Below are positions 6,400-12,998 of a stretch of DNA of 19,675 nt, in pieces (position 1 is the first letter of the stretch; each line of letters opens with the position of its first letter). The stretch lies in NCBI GenBank assembly GCA_002408385.1, contig DHSB01000185.1, forward strand, positions 1-19,675. Direction: 5' to 3'. The position numbers and the translations under genes were made by a program. This stretch comes from Myxococcales bacterium UBA5297 (GTDB taxonomy: Bacteria; Myxococcota; Myxococcia; Myxococcales; UBA5297). The notes under the pieces were generated by a model. The model saw nothing but the letters and a program-made list of their open reading frames with translations, was not told the origin of the DNA and did no database searches.

Positions 6400-7455
6400 C
6401 TACTTCTTCCGGCGCCGCCGCGAGGCGAGCGGCAGTCCGAGCGCAAGCGCCATCAGCAACCCGCTGAGCTGGCCGCCGCCAGCGGCCGAGCAGCCGGCGG
6501 TCGCAGCGCCTTCCGCGGGAACCTCCTTCGAGGTGCCGTCGTCGACGCTCCCCGGGTCCGTGTTCGGCTTCCCGGGCTCGTTCGGCTGCGCGGGATCCGT
6601 CGGGTCCGTGGGCTCGGTCGGATTCGCGGGGTCGGTCGGGTCGGTCGGCTCAATCGGATCGGTCGGTTCGGTCGGGTCCGTGGGCTCGATCGGGTCGGTC
6701 GGCTCGATCGGATCGGTCGGCTCGGTGGGCTCGGCGGGAGCGTTCGCCATCACGTCCTCGCGCGTCGTGCCGATGATCATGCCGTCGTGGTAGGCGGTGC
6801 CGACCGGGGAGATCGCCTCGTGCCGGTAGAGGCCCTGCTTCAGGTACTGGCTCTGCCCGGAGAACTGGGTCGCGGCCATCATCTTCGGGAGCACGAGCTG
6901 GCCGTCGTAGTAGAGCTCGACAAAGCCTTCGGAGGCGCTGGGCGACCACTTCACGTGCAGCATGAAGTCGTGCCAGACGCCGCGCTGCAGCGGGGTCGTC
7001 CACACCGGGCTGCTGCGAACCTGCAGGCCGAGCGTCTCGCCGTTGATTCCGAGCTCGACCGGCGGCGAGCCGCTGTTGCCGGAGTGATGAAACTGCGTGA
7101 AGAGCTGCCAGTAGTTGGCGCTCGGATAGTCGTTGGGGAACATGGTCTGCCAGCGGTACCAGCGCTCGGTGCCGCTGGGCTCGTAGGTCAGGTAGACGAG
7201 CTCGTTCCGATTACCGCTGGCGTTGATGGGGTCGTCGCCCTGGCGCACCGTCACCTTGAGCGCATAGCGCCCTTGGGCGACGGGCGAGGTGACGACCTGC
7301 AGCCTGTCGGCGCTGACCGACTGCTTGCTCGACCACTGGGACAGATCACCGCTCTCGAAGTCACCGCGCCAGACCACGCTCGCCGAAGCAGCGCCGCCCA
7401 CCAGAACCGACGCCGCGATTGCCACCACCACCACACTTGTCCGGCCTGTCTTCAT
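6400..7455 (-). CDS. Secreted polysaccharide-lyase-like protein with MYXO-CTERM-type tail
   Basis: A 351-aa exported protein. Order: signal peptide (1 to about 26, ending AASAS); a jelly-roll-type domain at about 27-238 matching the heparin-lyase/PL20-like 'polysaccharide lyase' family (FESGDLSQW, RNELVY, QLFTQFH, GVWHDFMLHVKWS, VELYYDG, KQGLYR, AYHDGMIIGT); a Thr/Asp/Glu/Pro linker of EPTDP-type repeats (about 241-300); then a sorting tail with GCSAAGG at 321-327, a hydrophobic helix (329-344) and SRRRRKK. The tail is the MYXO-CTERM pattern of myxobacteria, for surface delivery with C-terminal processing. Likely role: eliminative cleavage of, or binding to, an acidic polysaccharide; the active site is not assigned. 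ATG at 7455 has GGAAGGA just upstream. A longer frame to 7752 is antisense intergenic sequence and is rejected. Confidence 0.85.
   Translation of the reverse strand: MKTGRTSVVVVAIAASVLVGGAASASVVWRGDFESGDLSQWSSKQSVSADRLQVVTSPVAQGRYALKVTVRQGDDPINASGNRNELVYLTYEPSGTERWYRWQTMFPNDYPSANYWQLFTQFHHSGNSGSPPVELGINGETLGLQVRSSPVWTTPLQRGVWHDFMLHVKWSPSASEGFVELYYDGQLVLPKMMAATQFSGQSQYLKQGLYRHEAISPVGTAYHDGMIIGTTREDVMANAPAEPTEPTDPIEPTDPIEPTDPTEPTDPIEPTDPTDPANPTEPTDPTDPAQPNEPGKPNTDPGSVDDGTSKEVPAEGAATAGCSAAGGGQLSGLLMALALGLPLASRRRRKK
6590..6735 (-). repeat. Short tandem repeat encoding EPTDP-type linker
   Basis: Imperfect 9-18 base units (GGTCGG, CTCGATCGG and similar words) encode alternating EPTDPI, EPTDPT and NPTEP blocks in the linker of the polysaccharide-lyase-like gene. 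Such tracts are prone to unit gain or loss. Confidence 0.75.
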
Positions 7456-7750
7456 ACGTTCCTTCCAGGGAGAAAGGCGGCCAGGTAGCCGCCACGGGGT
7501 TTCCAGCCCCGCCGATGCGACTGACGGGGTGCGTGGGCAGACTAGCGGGGCGAGGCGCAATCCAAAGGACAGGCCCGACCGTTCGTCTGGGCCGCGTCTC
7601 TCCGACGCGCCGCCGGGACGGCCGGAGCACAAGCTCCCCAAGCCGGGCCAGGTGGCCGGAATCACGCCACTTTGGCTCGGCCCTTCGGCCGCTCGACGAG
7701 AGCACGGGTGCCGCCGCGACGGAGCGGCCGGCGGCACGTCGAGGAGGCGC

Positions 7751-8380
7751 ATGCAACGCGGGCGGCTCGGCGGATTAGATTGGGAAGAGAAACGCGCTCG
7801 TTTTCAGAGTCTTCGTTTGAGCGCAAAGGGACTGAGGCTGCTCACCGCGCGTCGCATCCGCTATCAAGTCGCCTGCAGCCTCGACGGCTACATCGCCGGC
7901 CCCAACGGCGAGATCGATTGGATCCCCAACGACCCGGACATCGACTTCGGCGCGCTGCTCGCGCAGTTCGACACGCTGCTGATGGGGCGTCGCACCTACC
8001 AAGCGCTGCCGAGCCACGAGGGTCTGGAGGGCAAGCGCATCGTGGTCTTCTCGCGCACGCTGCGCCCCGAGGAGCATCCCGAGGTCACCGTCTCCCGCGA
8101 GCTGGAGGCCGAGGTGAAACGGCTGCGCGCCGAGGACGGCAAGGACGTGTGGCTCTTCGGCGGTGGCCAGCTCTTTGGCAGCCTGCTCGAGCTGGGCCTC
8201 GTCGACACCGTCGAGCCGGCCATCATCCCGGTGATCCTGGGCGGCGGAGTCCCGATGCTGCCCGCGCCCGGCGTCCGCCGGCGCCTGCAGCTCACCGGCC
8301 ACCGCGCCTATCCGAAGACCGGCATCGTCCTGCTCGAGTACGCGGTGCGGCCGGAGGGCGGGCCTAGGTGCCGTTCGTAG
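7751..8380 (+). CDS. RibD C-terminal / dihydrofolate-reductase-like protein
   Basis: Cytoplasmic reductase-fold protein of the RibD_C family (stand-alone, NAD(P)H-binding dihydrofolate-reductase-like). From residue about 36 it shows YQVACSLDGYIAGPNGEIDW, then LMGRRTYQAL, IVVFSRTL, VWLFGGGQLFGSLLELGLVD with the GGG turn (137-139), IIPVILGGGVPML, and a final strand LLEYAVR. Stand-alone members are common, but their substrate is mostly undefined; a role in riboflavin synthesis is not implied. ATG at 7751 has GAGGAGG close before it but gives about 35 non-domain residues. TTG at 7817 or CTG at 7832 would begin nearer the first strand, so the start is uncertain. It is divergent from the polysaccharide-lyase-like gene across 295 bases and ends 27 bases before the first direct repeat. 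Confidence 0.85.
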   Translation: MQRGRLGGLDWEEKRARFQSLRLSAKGLRLLTARRIRYQVACSLDGYIAGPNGEIDWIPNDPDIDFGALLAQFDTLLMGRRTYQALPSHEGLEGKRIVVFSRTLRPEEHPEVTVSRELEAEVKRLRAEDGKDVWLFGGGQLFGSLLELGLVDTVEPAIIPVILGGGVPMLPAPGVRRRLQLTGHRAYPKTGIVLLEYAVRPEGGPRCRS

Positions 8381-8407
8381 GCGGTCGGAGGGCAGGCCAA
8401 TTCTTGG

Positions 8408-8467
8408 GCCATGGTCCCCTGCGGCCGCTCGCCTCCTTGTGGCGGTCAGGGGCGTCGCAGCAGATGC
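8408..8467. repeat. Direct repeat, left copy
   Basis: A 60-base sequence beginning GCCATGGTCCCCTG and ending GTCGCAGCAGATGC. It matches 9458-9518 in the same orientation with 9 mismatches and one gap, mostly C/T changes. Self-complementary blocks CCCCTG/CAGGGG and CGCC/GGCG can form a hairpin. Homology to the truncated phosphorylase gene begins immediately after it. Confidence 0.85.
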
Positions 8468-8790
8468 CGCTCCTCTCCGGAGGTGCCCGAATATCGAGCG
8501 CTCGGTTTCGCGATGAGCTCATCCAGGGCATTCCAGCCGGGAGGCATCCGGTAATCGGCGGAGACATGGAAGCGGTGGGCCTGCTCGCTGTCACTCCGGC
8601 CGACCGACCGTTGTGGATAGTCGTCAAGGCCATCGCTGATTTCGCTCAGGCTCCAGCCAAGCAGACAGACCCCGAGAGGCGAGCCAGCGCCTGCCGGAAT
8701 GCCGCGCAGCTAGTCGTTGCAGCGCTGCAGAACGACGTATTCGACGCAAGTTCAAGAAGCATGAGGGAGAACCGCCAATGCCGACCATGA
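8468..8790 (+). pseudogene. 5'-truncated nucleoside-phosphorylase-like gene
   Basis: Only the C-terminal part remains, about 107 codons. The reading frame shows the typical end of the purine-nucleoside-phosphorylase / MTA-SAH-nucleosidase superfamily: PLLSGGARISSARFRDEL, then IGGDMEAVGL (the substrate-binding Met-Glu region), LWIVVKAIADFA, and a last helix CRNAAQLVVAALQ. The N-terminal two thirds, including phosphate- and nucleobase-binding parts, are missing. The homology starts at the edge of the left direct repeat, so the truncation probably came with a rearrangement there. No start codon or ribosome binding site suits a stand-alone protein. The TGA stop overlaps the ATG of the next gene (ATGA at 8787-8790), indicating a former two-gene operon. 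Codon use is less GC-biased than in neighbouring genes, suggesting horizontal origin. Confidence 0.7.
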
Positions 8791-9410
8791 GCGATTACTT
8801 CAGCAAGGCCCGGCCCGCCTGGCAGGTGCATCCAATGGCGCGGCACTGAAAGGCCCTCCAAGCGGCTGCCGAAGTGAAAGAGCTTCGGATGGAGGTCTAC
8901 CGGCCGAGAGAGGGATTGGCTTCTCGCCCTGCCGACATTTATGTGCACGTTGAACGGAAGGACGGGGTAACGGAAGCGCCGCAAAAGGCTGCCTGGGAAG
9001 ACGTGCTCAACGAAGGGTTGATCCGCCTGCATGTGCGAGCGGTATCTCTCGAGAAGGAAGCCGAGCGCTTCTCTCTGATGCTTCAATCTGCGTTCGAGCC
9101 AATCGATAGCAGGTTCGGTGAGGGCTACTTCAACAGCGTCCTCATCACGCTGGTTCGCTCTGGCCCATTTGCCCGGAAGCCGGATGTCGCCCGCGTCCTC
9201 CGCCGAATACGCGAAGACGAGCCGCACCGTTCCCAGCAGTGCCTGGACTGCAAGGAGATGATTGACAACGCGCTCATGGCACGAGGCGAAGAGCTCGTTG
9301 CTGAGCTTGGCTACTCGCAGCCCGAGGCGGAGACGATTCTTTCGGGAGCGCTCGCCCAATACCTGGACGAGCGGTTCAACGTCACGAATCGAGAGCTGCT
9401 CGGCTGGTAG
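8787..9410 (+). pseudogene. Partner gene of unknown function interrupted by in-frame TGA
   Basis: Reading from ATG 8787 (ATGA overlap with the phosphorylase remnant; ATG 8778 is an alternative in the same frame) gives 207 codons with one internal TGA at 8847-8849 after MSDYFSKARPAWQVHPMARH. The frame resumes directly with KALQAAAEVKELRMEVYRP and continues to the TAG at 9408-9410. TGG (Trp) to TGA by a single transition would explain the break. A GTG at 8874 could give a 178-aa shortened product. The protein is soluble, Glu/Arg-rich and mostly helical, with one CLDC motif (QQCLDCKEM). I recognise no family. Base composition is lower in GC than in flanking genes. Probably a decaying accessory gene; a sequencing error is the other explanation. 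Confidence 0.6.
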
Positions 9411-9444
9411 CTGCGGCGCCTTGTGGTCGGCGGGCCGTTCTCCT

Positions 9445-10182
9445 TCACCGCTCCTGCGCCATGGTCCCCTGTGGCCGTTCGCCTCCCCGCGGTGGCCACG
9501 GGTTGTCGCAGCAGATGCGCCCGTCGACGAGCTCGACAATCCGATCGGTGCGCTGGGCGAGCCGCGGGTCGTGCGTGACCACCAGGAACGTCGTCCCGCG
9601 CTCGCGATTGAACCGCCGCAACAGGTCGAAGACCGCGTCGGCGCTCTTGGTGTCGAGGTTGCCAGTCGGCTCGTCGGCGAGCACCAGCGCGGGCGACATG
9701 GCGAGCGCTCGGGCGATGGCCACCCGCTGCTGCTGACCTCCGGAGAGCTCGCCGCTCTTCGACCCGGCCCGCTCGGCGAGCCCGACCTCTCCGAGTAACT
9801 CCCGCGCGTGCCGCCGCATCTCCTCGTCGGCCCGCCCGCGCTCGGCCCACAGCGGCACCATCACGTTCTCTTCCGCGGTGAGCGCGGGCAGCAGGTGGTG
9901 GAACTGGAAGACAAAGCCCAACGTCCGCCGCCGCAGGCGCGTCAGGCCGCGGTCGTCGAGCGTCGCGACCTCCTGGCCGGCGACGAAGACCCGGCCCGCG
10001 GTCGCGCGGTCGAGCAGGCCGACGAGGTTGAGCAGGGTGCTCTTCCCCGATCCCGACGGGCCGATGAGCGCGGCGAACTCGCCGGCCTCGAGCCGCAGGT
10101 CGACCCCATCGAGCGCGCGGGTGATCACTTCAGTGCCGTAGTCCTTCACCACCCCTTCGAGCTGCAGGATGGGCTCAGCCAC
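9445..10182 (-). CDS. ABC transporter ATP-binding protein, LolD/MacB type
   Basis: Nucleotide-binding subunit (245 aa) that powers the membrane permease encoded just upstream. Seen: Walker [10 protein letters not shown] at 41-49, Q-loop near Q93, signature LSGGQ at 146-150, Walker B VLADEP with EPTGNLD (167-177), and H-loop H204. The EPTGNLD pattern and length fit the LolD/MacB/FtsE class. The start is GTG at 10182 and overlaps the permease stop by 8 bases, indicating translational coupling. The last 23 or so residues after VDGRI do not look like a normal family C-terminus; they are encoded by the right copy of the direct repeat. The likely role is export from, or mechanotransmission at, the inner membrane together with the adaptor; the substrate is unknown. 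Confidence 0.95.
   Translation of the reverse strand: MAEPILQLEGVVKDYGTEVITRALDGVDLRLEAGEFAALIGPSGSGKSTLLNLVGLLDRATAGRVFVAGQEVATLDDRGLTRLRRRTLGFVFQFHHLLPALTAEENVMVPLWAERGRADEEMRRHARELLGEVGLAERAGSKSGELSGGQQQRVAIARALAMSPALVLADEPTGNLDTKSADAVFDLLRRFNRERGTTFLVVTHDPRLAQRTDRIVELVDGRICCDNPWPPRGGERPQGTMAQER
9458..9518. repeat. Direct repeat, right copy (inside ATPase gene 3' end)
   Basis: A 61-base match to 8408-8467. It covers codons about 222-241 of the ATPase gene read on the minus strand. GTGGCC at 9470-9475 pairs with GGCCAC further on, allowing a hairpin like that of the left copy. Confidence 0.85.
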
Positions 10183-11389
10183 GGCGGATCACCTTCGCCG
10201 GATCGAGCTTCGCCGCCCGGCTCGCGGGCGCGACCGCGGCGAGCAAGCCGGTCACCGTCGCCACCAACGCTGCGACGAGGAAGCGCTGCGGGCTCAGGTC
10301 GACGGGGAAGGTCGGCTCGCCGGTCGGCGTCTGGGCGATGCGCGAGAAGAAGAGCGCCAGCGTCGCGCCGATGACCGAGCCGAGCCCCGAGCCGATGAGC
10401 CCGACGAGCCCGCCCTGGATGACGAAGACCCGCCGCACGCGCTCGGTCGAGGTGCCGAGCGCCTTGAGGATGCCGATCTCCGAGCTCTTCTGGACGACCG
10501 AGACGGTGAGCACGCTCGCGATGCCCAGGGCGACCGCGACGGTGATGAAGAAGCGGATGATGAAGCTCGAGGCGCTCTGCGACCGCAGGGCGACGAGGAG
10601 CTGCGCGTTCAGCTTGGTCCAGGGATCGGCGATCAGGCCGGTGCGCTCGGCGATGCGGGCGGCGATGGCGTCGGCGGCGAAGATGTCGCCCACCCGCACG
10701 TCGACGGTGGAGATGCTGTTGCCCGCGCTGAGCAGGCTCTGGCCCGAGCGCAGCGCGACGAAGACCCAGCGCTCGTTCACCTCGCGGCTGCCCAAATCGA
10801 AGATCCCCGAGACCCGGAAGACGGCGGAGCGCTGCTCGCCACCGTCGAGCCGGATCCGCTCGCCGACCGCGACCCCGAGGTCCTCGGCGAGCTCGCGGCC
10901 GATGACCACGTCCTCGCCGCTCAGCTCGAAGCGGCCGCTGACGATGCTGTCCGAGACGCGGATCACCTGGTCGAAGCTCGCGGGGACGATGCCGTTGAGG
11001 GTGATCGCCTCGAGCGCCGCGCCGCGGCTGGCGAAGGCCGGGCCGCTGACCACCGGCGAGACCGCGAGCACGTCGGGCTCGGCCGCGATGGTCTCGAGCA
11101 GCGGCTGCCACTCGTCGATCAGCTCGCGCCGCTGCGGCGCGTTCTCCCGGCGCAGGGTCACCGCCGCGTCGGAGTTGCCGAGCACCCGCGCCTGCTCCTC
11201 CTCGGGTCGCACGATGACGTGAGCCTGCGAGCCGAGCGTCTTGTCGACGAGGCTCGCCTGCAGGCCGGTGATCAGCGCCGAGAGGAAGACGATGACCCCG
11301 ACGCCGACGGCGACGCCGGCGAGGATGAGCAGGCTCTGCAGCCGGCCTTCGCGAAGGAAGCGCAGCGCGAGGAACCATTCGAAGGGCAT
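10175..11389 (-). CDS. ABC transporter permease, FtsX family (LolC/MacB class)
   Basis: Inner-membrane permease of a tripartite exporter (404 aa). The topology is the four-helix MacB/LolC pattern: helix 1 at about 19-43, a large periplasmic MacB_PCD-type domain (about 45-270), then helices at about 277-299, 322-348 and 369-388 forming the FtsX domain. The coupling stretch [14 protein letters not shown] (301-314) is the family hallmark, and [12 protein letters not shown] before helix 2 resembles lipoprotein-releasing LolC/E proteins. ATG at 11389 is chosen because it opens a typical N-terminus ([16 protein letters not shown]). It starts 4 bases after the adaptor stop codon and its own stop overlaps the ATPase start. 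Only one permease gene is present, so a homodimer is expected, as in MacB. The substrate (lipoprotein, lipid, peptide or drug) is undetermined. Confidence 0.93.
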   Translation of the reverse strand: MPFEWFLALRFLREGRLQSLLILAGVAVGVGVIVFLSALITGLQASLVDKTLGSQAHVIVRPEEEQARVLGNSDAAVTLRRENAPQRRELIDEWQPLLETIAAEPDVLAVSPVVSGPAFASRGAALEAITLNGIVPASFDQVIRVSDSIVSGRFELSGEDVVIGRELAEDLGVAVGERIRLDGGEQRSAVFRVSGIFDLGSREVNERWVFVALRSGQSLLSAGNSISTVDVRVGDIFAADAIAARIAERTGLIADPWTKLNAQLLVALRSQSASSFIIRFFITVAVALGIASVLTVSVVQKSSEIGILKALGTSTERVRRVFVIQGGLVGLIGSGLGSVIGATLALFFSRIAQTPTGEPTFPVDLSPQRFLVAALVATVTGLLAAVAPASRAAKLDPAKVIRRG

Positions 11390-11393
11390 CGGG

Positions 11394-12692
11394 CTACTCC
11401 TCGACCCGGCGCGGGCGCACCCGGTCGCCGGACCCGACGCCTTCGGCTTGCGGCAGCACCACCAGATCGCCCGCCGACAGGCCGGAGACGACCTCGACCA
11501 TGCCCTCGCCCGGGATGCCGAGCTCGACGCGGCGGCGGCGCACGCGATTGCCACGCACCTGCAGCACGTACGGCTCGCCGGCGTCCTCGCCGCGGACCGC
11601 CGCGGCCGGCAGCACCAGCGCGTCCTGCTTCTGCGCCACGAGGATGTCGACCGACACCGTCATGTTGGTGCGAAGGTAGTCCGGCGGATCGGGGACCCGC
11701 AGCTCGACCTCGACCGTGCCGCGCTGTTCGTCGACCGCGGGCGCGATGGAGTCGACGACCGCCTCGAACCTCTCGTCAGGGAAGGCGTCGGCGGAGGCGA
11801 GCGCCTTCTGACCCGTCGCGAGCAGCCGCAGGTTCTTCTCGTCGGGCCGGGTGAGGATGAGGGTCGAGCCTCGCTCGGCGAGCTCGAAGAGGAGCTGGCC
11901 CGGCTGCACCGTGTCGCCGGCGGCGATGGGCACGTCGAGGACCTCGGCCGCGGTCGGGGCGGTGATACGCGTGTCGTCGAGCTGCGATTCGGCGTCGGCG
12001 AGCCGGGCCTCGGCCTGCTCGAGGCTGGCGGCGGCGGCGCGGTAGTCGCTGCCGGAGGGCTCGTCGCTTCGGGCCTGGGCCTCGGCGCTCTCGACGCGGG
12101 CGCGGGCGACGAGCACCTCACTTCGGGCGTCGTCGAGCTCCTGCTCGGTGGCGCCGCCGGCCTCGAAGAGCCTCTCGATGCGCGCGAGCTGGCGTTGGGC
12201 CGAGCGCAGGTTGACGCGGGCCTGGCGCAGCTCGGCCGACGACTGTTCGGAGGCGACCTGGCGCTGGCGCTCGAAGCGGGCGCGGGCCTCGGCGACCGCG
12301 CCTTGCGCCTGCTCGACCGCAGCAGCCGCCTGGTCGTCATCGAGGCGGGCGAGCAGCGCGCCCTTCTCGACCCGGTCGCCGTCATCGACCTCGAGCGAGG
12401 CGACCTCGCCGGCGGTCTTGGCGGCGACCTGGATCCGCGAGACCGGCTTGACGCGGCCGGTGGCGACGACGCGGACCACCAGCTCGCGGCGGGTGGCGAC
12501 CGCCACCGGGACCTCGGGGCCGAGGAGCGCGCGGAAGAGGGCGATGAGGATGAGGACGAGGAGGAGGGCGGCGAGCGCGATGAGCGGCCAGCGCCAGCGA
12601 CCGAGGCGCTTGCCGAAGTGGCGTCGGCGGGAAGAGCGGGCAGGAGCGGCAGGCTTGGCCGGTTGGTCTTCCGGCGTGAAGACCTCCGCCAT
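11394..12692 (-). CDS. Periplasmic adaptor (membrane fusion) protein, HlyD/MacA type
   Basis: Adaptor subunit (432 aa) linking the inner-membrane ABC permease to an outer-membrane channel. Seen: basic cytoplasmic N-terminus (SSRRRHFGKR), one membrane helix at about 36-54, first lipoyl half (AAKTAGEVASLEVDDGDRVEKG, about 91-111), a long coiled-coil hairpin rich in Ala/Glu/Arg (about 118-240), second lipoyl half (ITAPTAAEVLDVPIAAGDTV, about 243-262), a beta-barrel domain, and a membrane-proximal domain near the C-terminus (VLPAAAV ... VVSGLSAGDLVVL). First gene of the exporter operon, with 4 bases to the permease. ATG at 12692 is chosen as the nearest start before the basic/membrane segment; no good ribosome binding site is visible. 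The same frame is open to 12818, without recognisable content. No TolC-like gene is in the window. Confidence 0.92.
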   Translation of the reverse strand: MAEVFTPEDQPAKPAAPARSSRRRHFGKRLGRWRWPLIALAALLLVLILIALFRALLGPEVPVAVATRRELVVRVVATGRVKPVSRIQVAAKTAGEVASLEVDDGDRVEKGALLARLDDDQAAAAVEQAQGAVAEARARFERQRQVASEQSSAELRQARVNLRSAQRQLARIERLFEAGGATEQELDDARSEVLVARARVESAEAQARSDEPSGSDYRAAAASLEQAEARLADAESQLDDTRITAPTAAEVLDVPIAAGDTVQPGQLLFELAERGSTLILTRPDEKNLRLLATGQKALASADAFPDERFEAVVDSIAPAVDEQRGTVEVELRVPDPPDYLRTNMTVSVDILVAQKQDALVLPAAAVRGEDAGEPYVLQVRGNRVRRRRVELGIPGEGMVEVVSGLSAGDLVVLPQAEGVGSGDRVRPRRVEE

Positions 12693-12943
12693 CAGCGAGG
12701 TGGGCAACCGCCACTCGCCCGCTGTGAGCTGGATCGTGGATGCGACGCCCAGCACCCCTCCCGCTCCTCGGGTCGCGCGACTGAAGGACCGATCGATCAG
12801 AAAGGTAGGGCTTCTCACGGCGGCCTGTCGCGTTCCTGGCGTGCAGCCACTTCAGAGCCGGGAGCGTCTGCGACCGGTGAGGCTTGGGGACAAGCACGAG
12901 CGCGAACCGGGCGAGCACGAGCAGAGGCACGCCTCGTTCGAGT

Positions 12944-12972
12944 GCAACCGTGTCAACCTCTTGTATGGTTGC
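12944..12972. promoter_or_regulatory. Possible operator: GCAACC-N17-GGTTGC inverted repeat
   Basis: Six-base arms around a 17-base spacer that contains the AT-rich TCTTGTAT, 27 bases before the ATG at 12999. Its position fits an operator or promoter element of the protease gene, but short arms make chance possible. Confidence 0.25.
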
Positions 12973-12989
12973 GCACACGACCAATAGGC

Positions 12990-12996
12990 GGAGGGG
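12990..12996 (+). promoter_or_regulatory. Ribosome binding site deciding the start of the giant protease gene
   Basis: GGAGGGG ends 2 bases before the ATG at 12999. The frame is open far upstream (to 11241), but that part is antisense to the adaptor gene, so this site and the membrane helix after it fix the start. Confidence 0.6.
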
Positions 12997-12998
12997 AC

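Larger units (their letters stand above)
12693..12998. other. Divergent intergenic region with inverted repeat
   Basis: This 306-base gap lies between the exporter operon (minus) and the giant membrane protease gene (plus) and should contain both promoters. An inverted repeat, GCAACC at 12944-12949 and GGTTGC at 12967-12972, lies about 30 bases before the protease start in a locally AT-richer stretch. No gene is supported. Confidence 0.45.

Noticed and set aside
7289..7750. N-terminal extension of the RibD_C-like frame
   Set aside because: It overlaps the divergent polysaccharide-lyase-like gene start and its promoter region and has no recognisable domain.
8847..8849. TGA as selenocysteine or as a reassigned tryptophan codon
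   Set aside because: Other genes here use TGA as a normal stop (the ABC permease, for example), and no catalytic Cys/Sec context is visible. A nonsense mutation or sequencing error is simpler.
8408..9518. Island as a complete insertion sequence or integrative element
   Set aside because: No transposase or integrase, no terminal inverted repeats and no tRNA target are seen. Only diverged direct repeats are present.
8646..9539. 297-residue minus-strand frame across the accessory island
   Set aside because: It runs antisense to the partner gene and through the direct repeat. It has no domain, and the opposite strand shows phosphorylase homology and operon-style overlap.
11241..12998. N-terminal extension of the giant protease frame to give a 2069-residue protein
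   Set aside because: The extension is antisense to the adaptor and permease genes, is low-complexity, and lacks a domain. A GGAGGGG site and a membrane helix mark the start at 12999.
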